Below, piece after piece: positions 1-7,206 of a stretch of DNA of 64,000 nt. The stretch lies in assembly GCF_037076345.1 (NCBI RefSeq), contig NZ_AP024702.1, forward strand, positions 682,001-746,000. Direction: 5' to 3'. The position numbers and the translations under genes are program-made. Under the pieces are notes generated by a model. That model saw nothing but the letters and a program-made list of their open reading frames with translations. It had not been told where the DNA came from and made no database searches. This stretch comes from Haloferula helveola (GTDB taxonomy: Bacteria; Verrucomicrobiota; Verrucomicrobiia; Verrucomicrobiales; Akkermansiaceae). How positions within the stretch are numbered: the stretch's first letter is position 1; every line of letters starts with the position of its first letter.

Positions 1-654
1 GAGCCGGTCGGTTCGGTTCCCGACGTCTCCAGCAGCAATCCCCTGCCCTTCCTTTCCCGGATCTCCACCGTCATGGAGGAACCGATCCGGCACGGTTACT
101 ACATCACCGCGGAAATGCGGAACGCGCCTTCGGTGACTCCGATCATGATGACCAGCATCGCGCTGATGGGCGGCGAGGTGCGGAACGTGCAGGCGATCTC
201 CGCCGGCGGACGGTCCGGAGTGCAGATCGACTTCAGCTCGCCCTATGGCGGCAACAAGAAGGTCATCTACGTTTCGGCCGACCTGTCGAATTCCGGCTTC
301 GGCGCGATCCGCGGCTGGCTCGACGGCTACTCGGGCGCCACCGGCTATTTCAAGGCGGCTTCCTACCTCCCGCACGACGGCTCCTTTTCGGGCATCCGCG
401 ACTGGATGCTCGGCAATTGCCGCGCGATACTCCAGGACGACTCGGGGATCCCCTACCGCTACTACGACTCCAATAGCTGGGACGTCACGCTCCTCGGCAA
501 CTACGAGCGCCCCATCCCGCTGTTCGCGAAGTGGAAGCAGCCCGATCTCGCCGCCGCCTACGATGCGGCAGGCCCGCGCGAAGAAATCCCCTTCGGCTCC
601 GGCTATCACATGAAGATGCGCGACGCCAATTTCCAGGTCTGCAAGAGGAAGTAG
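1..654 (+). CDS. hypothetical protein, C-terminal part (5' end outside window)
   Basis: The frame is open from base 1 with no stop before the ATG at 73, so the gene very likely begins upstream and the first 24 codons seen here are internal. The visible 217 residues are rich in Gly, Ser, Tyr and Trp and look like a soluble beta-rich domain (GGRSGVQIDFSSPYGG, RGWLDGYSGATGYF), with no catalytic motif or membrane segment that I recognise. It ends in a basic CKRK tail. The gene stops 5 bases before a long palindrome and faces the convergent serine hydrolase gene. I do not recognise a family, so function is unknown; confidence is for a real coding region only. Confidence 0.7.
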   Translation, partial: EPVGSVPDVSSSNPLPFLSRISTVMEEPIRHGYYITAEMRNAPSVTPIMMTSIALMGGEVRNVQAISAGGRSGVQIDFSSPYGGNKKVIYVSADLSNSGFGAIRGWLDGYSGATGYFKAASYLPHDGSFSGIRDWMLGNCRAILQDDSGIPYRYYDSNSWDVTLLGNYERPIPLFAKWKQPDLAAAYDAAGPREEIPFGSGYHMKMRDANFQVCKRK

Positions 655-659
655 TCTGG

Positions 660-720
660 ATGGACCGCGAGCTTCAGCTCGCCCCGGTGCCTCCGATGCG
701 AGCTGAAGCTCGCGGTCCAT
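660..720. repeat. long perfect palindrome between convergent genes
   Basis: Bases 660-682 and 698-720 are perfect reverse complements (23-base arms, 15-base spacer); each arm contains GACCGCGAGCTTCAGCTCGC. It fills the gap between two convergent stop codons at 652-654 and 721-723, so it could end transcription from both sides, but there is no U-tract. Each arm contains its own smaller palindrome (GAGCTTCAGCTC), a feature of REP/MITE-like dispersed elements. Confidence 0.75.
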
Positions 721-1749
721 TCAAACCACCCGCAGGAGCGGGCCGTCCTTCCAACTCCGCGAGAAGCCCAAGCGCGCGACCACCCGGCCTTCGTCGGGCC
801 AGATGAACACCCGCTGTCCCGACGAACCGACGAGGGCGACCATCGATGACGGCTGGCTGCGCGAGATGCAGGCGCCTCGCCAGAATCCACTACTCTTCGG
901 CGGATCGAGGGCGTCCTCGATTTCGATCGCGTTTCCGCCCGACGCACGGCGGTTCCGCCACACTCCCCCGCCGAACATGGCATTCGCGGAGGAAGGCCGA
1001 ATGACCTCACGGTAGGCCGAAGCCGGAATCCCCGCCGAGTCGCGCCCGCCAAGAAGCTCACCGATTGTCCGCCCCAACCGACCCAGCCCCGTAACGGTCA
1101 ACTCGGTACCCGTGGAAAGATAGAAGCGCCCCTTTGAATCGGACCGCCAGTCCGGGCTGCTCAGACCCACCGGCCTCATCACTGCCCGGTGTAGCAACTT
1201 CTCCAGCGTCTCGCCCCGTGCCACCGCCTTGCGATGCAGTAACTCTCCGAGAACCTCCCAGCACGCCGGACCATAGCGAAAGACCGACCCGGGCGAGTCC
1301 TGAAGCCGAAGCGCCAGCGCCGACTTGCCCTTGTCCGCCACCACCCGACGGTAAAGCGCTCCCGCGCCACCCTCGAGTCCCGCCGTCATCTGCAGCAGAT
1401 GGCTCACGCGGATCGACTCTTTCCCGCCGGCGCCCTGCCACTCGCCGAGAGTGTCCGCCGCCCGTTCATCGACACTCAACCACCCCTCACCGACCGCCTT
1501 GGCACAGGCCAGACCGGCGATCGCCTTGGTGATGCTCAATGCCGGACCGCGCTCATGCGTCCGCCACGATTTCCGCAGGCTTCCACCTTCCCATGCGCCC
1601 CAACCTTTGCAGCCGCCCCGCCGCACCACGGCGTCGGCACTTTCGAGAGTCTTTCGATCCCACTTCTGCGCGGAACCGCCCCCGCCGAACGGCACGCATC
1701 CGCCCACCAGTCCACCACCCGCCAGCACCAACCATTCGCGTCGCTTCAC
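721..1749 (-). CDS. serine hydrolase lipoprotein, beta-lactamase/PBP4-like fold
   Basis: The product is 342 residues when started at a GTG (1749) that follows a purine-rich AAGGTGGGG. It begins KRREWLVLAGGG with a twin-arginine-like pair and a lipobox ending at Cys18 (VGGC), so it is probably an exported, perhaps Tat-dependent, lipoprotein. S72-I-T-K75 matches the SxxK nucleophile motif of the class C beta-lactamase/esterase family (PF00144 type) and Y159-G-P sits where the YxN motif is expected. Activity is most likely an esterase or D-Ala peptidase-like hydrolysis of unknown substrate. The same frame stays open far upstream through neighbouring genes; I reject that because the export signal fixes the start. 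Convergent with the preceding unknown gene. Confidence 0.8.
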   Translation of the reverse strand: MKRREWLVLAGGGLVGGCVPFGGGGSAQKWDRKTLESADAVVRRGGCKGWGAWEGGSLRKSWRTHERGPALSITKAIAGLACAKAVGEGWLSVDERAADTLGEWQGAGGKESIRVSHLLQMTAGLEGGAGALYRRVVADKGKSALALRLQDSPGSVFRYGPACWEVLGELLHRKAVARGETLEKLLHRAVMRPVGLSSPDWRSDSKGRFYLSTGTELTVTGLGRLGRTIGELLGGRDSAGIPASAYREVIRPSSANAMFGGGVWRNRRASGGNAIEIEDALDPPKSSGFWRGACISRSQPSSMVALVGSSGQRVFIWPDEGRVVARLGFSRSWKDGPLLRVV

Positions 1750-1904
1750 ACCCCACCTTCTCACCCGGACCCACACCGTTGCGCAAGTACGGACGGCCCG
1801 CCCCGACGCACGTCGCCCCCGGCCCGTTGCGGACCGGAGGCTTTCGTTTGGACCTCGGGCGTGGCCCAAGTTCCGGGTTTTTTGTTTCCTCTGGGGGGAG
1901 AGTC

Positions 1905-2744
1905 TCAGGGAAGGGATGACTCGACTCGGAAGAACAACCTCGGCACACCCCCGGTCGGAACCAGGGCGGAGAAGGAGATCGACGGTGCGCCGGTCGAAGT
2001 CCACGCGCTGAGGTCGGTGCTCTTCCAGACTTCCGACAGTCGGCGCGGGCTGCCGTTCCACGTCAGGCTCGCGATTCCACCGGATTGGGAAAACGACGTG
2101 ATCCGGAGGTAATCGGTCGGATCGAACGGATCGGTGTCGTCTTCGTATTCGTCGACATCCGGAACTCCGTCGCCGTCCGAATCCTTGCCGCCCAGCGTGG
2201 TCAGCGAAAGCGGTTTGCCGGCCAGGGTCAGCATCTCGAATTCCCACGCATCGGCGATCCCGTCGCCATCGCTGTCCTCGCCCATGCTGATCGAGGTCAC
2301 GAGACCGTCGAGCGAGATCCAGCCGACGTTGGCTCCGTAAACCGCACCGCTCATCGCACCGGTCACCAGGTCGACCCGCGGCGGGGTGGCGATCGACGGA
2401 TCGAACTGGATCCATCCGATGTTCGCGCCGTAGGCCCAGCCGGAAAGTCCGCCGGAGCCGTCGTGGTTGACTCCCCATTCTCCGCCCGTCTGGGCGTAGT
2501 AGATGCCGCTTGCCGGAGTACCGCTTCCGGTGTCGATCCAGCCGGTGTTGGCCGAGTAGATCTTTCCTTCGAGCCGGTAGCTCTCGACCGTCACGCCCTC
2601 GGGCGAAGCCGTGTCGTATTGCCAGTCGAGCCAGCCGATGTTCGCGCCGTAGCCGCGGCGGGCCGTCGGGTCGATCGTCGACCCCGCCCGCCCCGCGATC
2701 ACCGCAAGGGCAGTGACCGCGAGGATTCCAATGATCGTTCTCAT
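1905..2744 (-). CDS. exported YGANIGW-repeat protein with TSP3-like calcium repeats
   Basis: A 279-residue protein with a clear signal peptide (MRTIIGILAVTALAVIAGRAG). The first half contains four copies of a short aromatic motif, YGANIGWLDW, YSANTGWIDT, YGANIGWIQF and YGANVGWISL, spaced about 35-50 residues apart, which suggests a beta-solenoid or propeller-like array. Then come two aspartate-rich segments, DSDGDGIADAWE and DSDGDGVPDVDE, of the thrombospondin type 3 kind that usually bind calcium. The C-terminal 70 residues look like a beta-sandwich (LTWNGSP...LFFRVESSLP), a common ending for surface proteins in this group. Function unknown; a cell-surface or extracellular structural/binding protein is the reasonable guess. 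It lies 39 bases downstream of the beta-helix gene on the same strand, so the two may be cotranscribed. Confidence 0.75.
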   Translation of the reverse strand: MRTIIGILAVTALAVIAGRAGSTIDPTARRGYGANIGWLDWQYDTASPEGVTVESYRLEGKIYSANTGWIDTGSGTPASGIYYAQTGGEWGVNHDGSGGLSGWAYGANIGWIQFDPSIATPPRVDLVTGAMSGAVYGANVGWISLDGLVTSISMGEDSDGDGIADAWEFEMLTLAGKPLSLTTLGGKDSDGDGVPDVDEYEDDTDPFDPTDYLRITSFSQSGGIASLTWNGSPRRLSEVWKSTDLSAWTSTGAPSISFSALVPTGGVPRLFFRVESSLP

Positions 2745-2783
2745 CTTCTTGTGGAGGTTCGAATTTCGATTCCCGCTGCCGGA

Positions 2784-4229
2784 TCAGAAGTCGTAGTTGG
2801 CGTGCGGGTTGGTGCCCACGGACGGCAGCTCGAACGGAGCGATGCTGCCACCTGCCAGGTTGATCGGACCCACGACGTTGTCGCGGATGTAGTTGCGGAC
2901 GACCACGTTCTCCGGAGTGAGCACCGCGACACCGAATCCGGCATTCGACTGAACCGTGCAATTGGCGATCATGTTGGTGCGGAGTCCGGTGACGCCGTGC
3001 TTGAAGTTGTGCGTCGCCACGCAGTTCTCGAGCTTCGAGCCATCGGCCACATCGTAGCCGTCACCGTCCGGAGCCGGAGGCATCAGCGGACCGTCGGGGT
3101 CGATGGGTGCGCCATCGTCACGACCGTTGTGGTCCGCGGTGCAGTGGGAGAAGAGCGTGTTGATACCGGTGCGGAAACCGTCGCCGATGTTCCGGCTGGC
3201 CGAGCACTGCAGGAAGTTCACCGCTGTCTCGACACCTTGCTCGCCATCGGCTCCGGTGACCGACTCCGCAAGGAAGCCGTCGAGTCCGTTGCAACGCGCG
3301 ACCGAATTCTGAACCGTCGTGCCGGTGCGCACCTTGAAGCCCTCGGTCATGTTGTCGGACGCCACGCAGTCAGCGATCGAGCAGCCGTCGCCGAAGTCGA
3401 TGCCGGTGGAGCCGTTGTGCCGGGCGGTCGAGCCGCGAACCGTATTGCCTTTGCCCCCGACGATGCCGCAGCCGACGTTGCCGCAAGCGGTGCAGTTCTC
3501 GATGGTACTGCCGGTGTCGGTCTCGATGCCCTTCCCGAGAATCCCGTGAGCCGTGCTGCCGGTGATCACCGAACAGCTGCCTGCCCAGATTCCCGAGTGG
3601 GGTCCGGGAGTCACCGGTCCGCCCGGTTCGGGATCGACCTGCGGTCCTTTCACCTGGCAATCCGCCACCCGGCTGGTGCCGCCGACGTAGATACCGAAGG
3701 TTTCGATACCCGCGACCTGCAGGTCGCGAACCAGCGACTGACCGCCGAGGTGGACACCCTCGGTCCAGCCACCGACGATGCGGCCGTTCTTGACCGTGAT
3801 GCGTCCGAGATCGATGCCGCTCGCACCCGATGTGATCGCCACCGGAGGAGCGCCGGCACCGCCGGGAACGTAGCGCATTTCGAAGCCGCGTAGGTCGATC
3901 GTCACGCCCTCGACATCGATGACGATCGGCTTGTCGCCGACGAGGTCCTGCGTGAGGAAGTAGTGACCCGGCGTGGTGATCGTGTAGGCGGGCCCGGAAC
4001 CGTTCAGGTCGATCGCGCCGGGATCGAGGCTCGGGATCGGCTGGCCGGGATCGGTCTGCGTCAGCGTCTTCATCGAGATCTTCGGCGCACCGGTTGAATC
4101 AAGAGCTTCGTCGCTGGCCGGCAGACTGCCGAACGGCGGCGGCGAGAGCGGACCTTGTGCGTGCACCGCGAGCGGCGCCGTCAATGTGAGCCCGAGGATC
4201 AGGAAGCGGATGGATGTGTTCGTTTTCAT
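2784..4229 (-). CDS. exported right-handed parallel beta-helix repeat protein
   Basis: A 481-residue product with a signal peptide cleaved after VHAQ. From about residue 75 (GHYFLTQDLVGDKPIVIDVEG) it has the recurring pattern of a right-handed parallel beta-helix: short strands ending in VxNG, IxxGTG, VxNCTA, with many C-x-A and N-G turns (ENCTACGNVGCGIVGG, LENCVATHNFKHG, ANCTVQSNAGFG). This fold is shared by pectin lyases, alginate epimerases and many non-enzymatic surface proteins. I see no canonical lyase catalytic Lys/Arg motif, so a structural or binding role is as likely as polysaccharide cleavage. It reads divergently from the subtilase gene at 4408 across a 178-base gap. Confidence 0.8.
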   Translation of the reverse strand: MKTNTSIRFLILGLTLTAPLAVHAQGPLSPPPFGSLPASDEALDSTGAPKISMKTLTQTDPGQPIPSLDPGAIDLNGSGPAYTITTPGHYFLTQDLVGDKPIVIDVEGVTIDLRGFEMRYVPGGAGAPPVAITSGASGIDLGRITVKNGRIVGGWTEGVHLGGQSLVRDLQVAGIETFGIYVGGTSRVADCQVKGPQVDPEPGGPVTPGPHSGIWAGSCSVITGSTAHGILGKGIETDTGSTIENCTACGNVGCGIVGGKGNTVRGSTARHNGSTGIDFGDGCSIADCVASDNMTEGFKVRTGTTVQNSVARCNGLDGFLAESVTGADGEQGVETAVNFLQCSASRNIGDGFRTGINTLFSHCTADHNGRDDGAPIDPDGPLMPPAPDGDGYDVADGSKLENCVATHNFKHGVTGLRTNMIANCTVQSNAGFGVAVLTPENVVVRNYIRDNVVGPINLAGGSIAPFELPSVGTNPHANYDF

Positions 4230-4301
4230 GTTTTTCTTTGGTTGGTAGTGGAAGCAATTGGCGGAGCTGTTCCCCGCAACGCCGCCCCCAACCGCAGGGC
4301 G

Positions 4302-4329
4302 TTTTCACGATTTCCAAACGGCGTGAAAA
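4302..4329. promoter_or_regulatory. inverted repeat in the divergent control region
   Basis: TTTTCACG (4302-4309) and CGTGAAAA (4322-4329) form an 8-base inverted repeat with a 12-base spacer in the 178-base gap between the divergent beta-helix and subtilase genes, the usual layout of an operator bound by a dimeric regulator. No convincing -35/-10 pair was found next to it, so the role is a guess. Confidence 0.25.
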
Positions 4330-4407
4330 AAATCCGGAACTCGACCGGATCGCCGAAATTCCCTACTTCTTTTCCAAACCCCTACCCCTTCTCCGGTTGA
4401 AGACCCG

Positions 4408-7206
4408 ATGAGACTCGTCAACAGCCTCTCCCTGATTCTCGCCGGCTCCGCGTTCGCCCAGCAACTCGAGTGGCAGGCTGCCCTCAGCGCCTTCGCCGAC
4501 ACCTCGGTCTTCACCTCCATCGAGGCGCTTCCCGATGGCGGCGCCGGCGTCCCCGCGCGGGCCTTCGCCTGCGGGCACTTCGTCGATGACTTCAACATCG
4601 GTCCCGGCGCCCCGCTGATCAACCCGGCCGGGCGAGACGGCATCGTCTTCCGCATGACGAACACACCGCCGTGGGATGTCGCATGGAAAGCCCAGGCCGC
4701 CTCTTCCGACACGGTCATCCTCCGTGACCTGTCGATCGACCCGGACGGCGAGGTGCTGGTCTGCGGATTCTACGTCGACAACGTTCAGTTCACCGGCTCG
4801 GGACTATCGTTCTCCAGTCCCGGCGACACCGTCGGCTTCGTCGCCCGGCTCGACCCCGATACCGGTGACTGGCTCGACGCCTACGAAACTCCGGGAATTC
4901 TTCCGGTAAGCCTGGTCGCAGGCCCTGCCGACCAAGCCGTCATCACCGGCCCCGGCACACTCGCGGCACGCTTCGACTCCGGCTCGCAGACATGGTCGAC
5001 GCCGGCACCCGCCGCCACCGACAGCTGGCATCACATCGCCGTCGATCCGCAAGGCGAGTTCGCCTACGTCCTCACCGAACTCCCGCACGCCAGCAGCAAC
5101 GACATCTCGCTCGACAAGCTCGACCTCGGACTTGGAGGAACGATCTGGAAGCGCCGCATGGGCAGCCCGGGCGTCGACACGCCGGGCGGCCTCGATGTCG
5201 CACCCGACGGCGACATCCGCGTGACCTGGGCGAGCAACCATCCCCAACCCCGGTTCGAAGCCGACCCGGTCCCTGGCATCCCGAACATCGCCGCCACCCA
5301 CAGTTCCATCGGACGGATCCACCCCGACGGGTTCCCGCTGTGGCTCGCGCCGGTCGGGATCGCGCAGGCGCCCGGGGTCTTGACCACCTCTGACCTCGAC
5401 ATCGACGCCGCGGGAAATGCGTGGCTCGCGACGCGATTCAATGGCAACTGGTTCATCGAGGACCAGGTCGAGACGGGAAATGCGGACTCTGCCTTGGTGG
5501 CGGTCGACGGCACCGGCGACTTGTACGACTTCCACCGTAGCACTGGCGCTGCCACGGAAAACGCCAACGCGGTCGCCGCACCGGTCCGCGACCTCGCCAT
5601 TCTCGTCGGCGAGTATTCGGGAAACGGTACCACCTTCGCCCCGTTGCCCACCTTTCCCAACCAGGCGAACCCACAGGGCTTCGTCGCGATCGCCGCACCG
5701 GTCCCGAACCAGCAGCTCTACGTTTTCCGACCGGCCGGCGGCGCTCCTCCCACCCTGCTTCAGCTCACCAACCTGCTCGAGCAGAGCGGCCTCCAGACCT
5801 ACGTCACGGTGGCCAACAGCAGCACCGAGATTTCGGTGTCCGCCTACGCCACGCCGAGCCAGATCAACGACCTCGACCCCAATCCGAACCTCACCTGGGA
5901 ACTCGAGTCGTTTCTTGCCGCCAACGGCACGAACACTGACGCCGGCTGGGCTCTTGCGCGCCTCAACGACCCGTCTTCCCCCAGCCCCTACACCTTCGAC
6001 TTCCCCGACACCGGCGGCGAGGTGGTCGTTTATCTGATCGATACCGCCGTCGACGAACTCGGCGGCTGGTTCTCCGCCAACTCCAACCTCAGCATTGCCG
6101 GTTCCACCCTGATCCGCGGCGCGGGCGACCCAACAACTTCCTCGACCTTCGAACACGGCACGCAGGCGCTGTCCGTGATCGCCGGCCCGGACAACGGCGC
6201 CGCCGCCGGCACTCCGATCATTCTGGTCAACTACGACATCTACCCGGACGGGATCACCACCACCTCGGCCCTCCTCGCCGATGCGATCCTCGAGGTGCTC
6301 GACGATCACGCCGACAACTACCCGTGCACTCCGGCGGTGATCGGGATCGCATCAAGCTCCACCGACGTCGCCACCAGCGCCTCGCTCTCGATCGCGATGT
6401 CGCTCGCGACGGCCGACGGCATTCCGATCGTGCTGTCCGCCGGAAACGCCTCCGACGACGCGGCACTCTACGTCCCGCAGGCCTACGCCGGGGCGGGCAT
6501 CCTCTGCGTCGGCGCTTCCGACCTTTCGAACATCGCCACCTCGATCTCGAACTACGGCTCGCCGGTCGACCTCCACGCCCCCGGCGACGCGGTCCGCTCG
6601 GTGCTCTACACCGCGCCTTTCTCCGGAAGCTACGACACCTTCACCGGCACCAGCGCCTCGTCCGCTCTCGTCACCGCGATCGCGGCCGTGCACCTGTCGG
6701 TCAACCCATGGCAGTCGCCGACCGAACTCGAGGCCGCGATCCTTGCCGAAACCTCATCGGGAACGATCGATCTCGCGCAGCTTTCCTCCGGCGGTCCATC
6801 TTTCAGCGGATCCTTCACCGCATGGGCGAACTGGCACGGACTTGCGACCGTCGACACCGCCGCGGACTCAGACGGCGACGGACTCGACGACGGACTCGAG
6901 TTCGTTCTCGGCTTCGACCCCTGCACCAGCGATTCGCCCTCACCGCTCGACATCACCTACTCGGGCGGGACGTCCGAGATCTCATTTACGATTTCCGCCG
7001 TACTTCACGACTCCTCCAGCCCGGGCACCCTGCGCGATGGCACCACCTGGGAAATGACCTCGTGCACCGATCTCTCGAGCTGGTCGACCGCGTCCGGCTC
7101 GTATTCCTTCGGCAGCAGCAGGGCTTCCCGCATTCCCGTGACCCTGACCGACACGCCCACCACCACCTCATGTTTCCATCGGCTCGAGATCTCGTTTGCG
7201 CCCTGA
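4408..7206 (+). CDS. exported subtilisin-family (S8) serine protease with TSP3 tail
   Basis: A 932-residue protein with a short signal peptide (MRLVNSLSLILAGSAFAQ). Residues about 30-440 form a beta-propeller-like region with repeated SIDPDGEVLVCG / AVDPQGEFAYV / DVAPDGDIRV segments. A propeptide-like segment (LEQSGLQTYVTV) precedes an S8 domain from about residue 530: Asp545 in VVVYLIDTAVD, His583 in FEHGTQALSV, the oxyanion Asn in VLSAGNASDD, and Ser749 in FTGTSASSALV, a complete catalytic triad. The C-terminus carries DSDGDGLDDGLEF and a beta-sandwich. It should be active outside the cytoplasm. The last 37 bases overlap the start of the TPR-CHAT gene in another frame, which implies translational coupling of two proteases. 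Confidence 0.88.
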   Translation: MRLVNSLSLILAGSAFAQQLEWQAALSAFADTSVFTSIEALPDGGAGVPARAFACGHFVDDFNIGPGAPLINPAGRDGIVFRMTNTPPWDVAWKAQAASSDTVILRDLSIDPDGEVLVCGFYVDNVQFTGSGLSFSSPGDTVGFVARLDPDTGDWLDAYETPGILPVSLVAGPADQAVITGPGTLAARFDSGSQTWSTPAPAATDSWHHIAVDPQGEFAYVLTELPHASSNDISLDKLDLGLGGTIWKRRMGSPGVDTPGGLDVAPDGDIRVTWASNHPQPRFEADPVPGIPNIAATHSSIGRIHPDGFPLWLAPVGIAQAPGVLTTSDLDIDAAGNAWLATRFNGNWFIEDQVETGNADSALVAVDGTGDLYDFHRSTGAATENANAVAAPVRDLAILVGEYSGNGTTFAPLPTFPNQANPQGFVAIAAPVPNQQLYVFRPAGGAPPTLLQLTNLLEQSGLQTYVTVANSSTEISVSAYATPSQINDLDPNPNLTWELESFLAANGTNTDAGWALARLNDPSSPSPYTFDFPDTGGEVVVYLIDTAVDELGGWFSANSNLSIAGSTLIRGAGDPTTSSTFEHGTQALSVIAGPDNGAAAGTPIILVNYDIYPDGITTTSALLADAILEVLDDHADNYPCTPAVIGIASSSTDVATSASLSIAMSLATADGIPIVLSAGNASDDAALYVPQAYAGAGILCVGASDLSNIATSISNYGSPVDLHAPGDAVRSVLYTAPFSGSYDTFTGTSASSALVTAIAAVHLSVNPWQSPTELEAAILAETSSGTIDLAQLSSGGPSFSGSFTAWANWHGLATVDTAADSDGDGLDDGLEFVLGFDPCTSDSPSPLDITYSGGTSEISFTISAVLHDSSSPGTLRDGTTWEMTSCTDLSSWSTASGSYSFGSSRASRIPVTLTDTPTTTSCFHRLEISFAP

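Noticed and set aside
721..2961. Minus-strand open frame of 746 codons
   Set aside because: It runs through the YGANIGW gene and is Arg/Pro-rich; only the part from 1749 has a signal peptide and catalytic motifs.
2085..3893. Plus-strand open frame of 602 codons
   Set aside because: Antisense shadow of the beta-helix and repeat genes; no motif.
6324..7169. Upstream extension of the CHAT frame
   Set aside because: Overlaps the subtilase catalytic region in another frame and is Arg/His-rich; the signal peptide begins at 7170.
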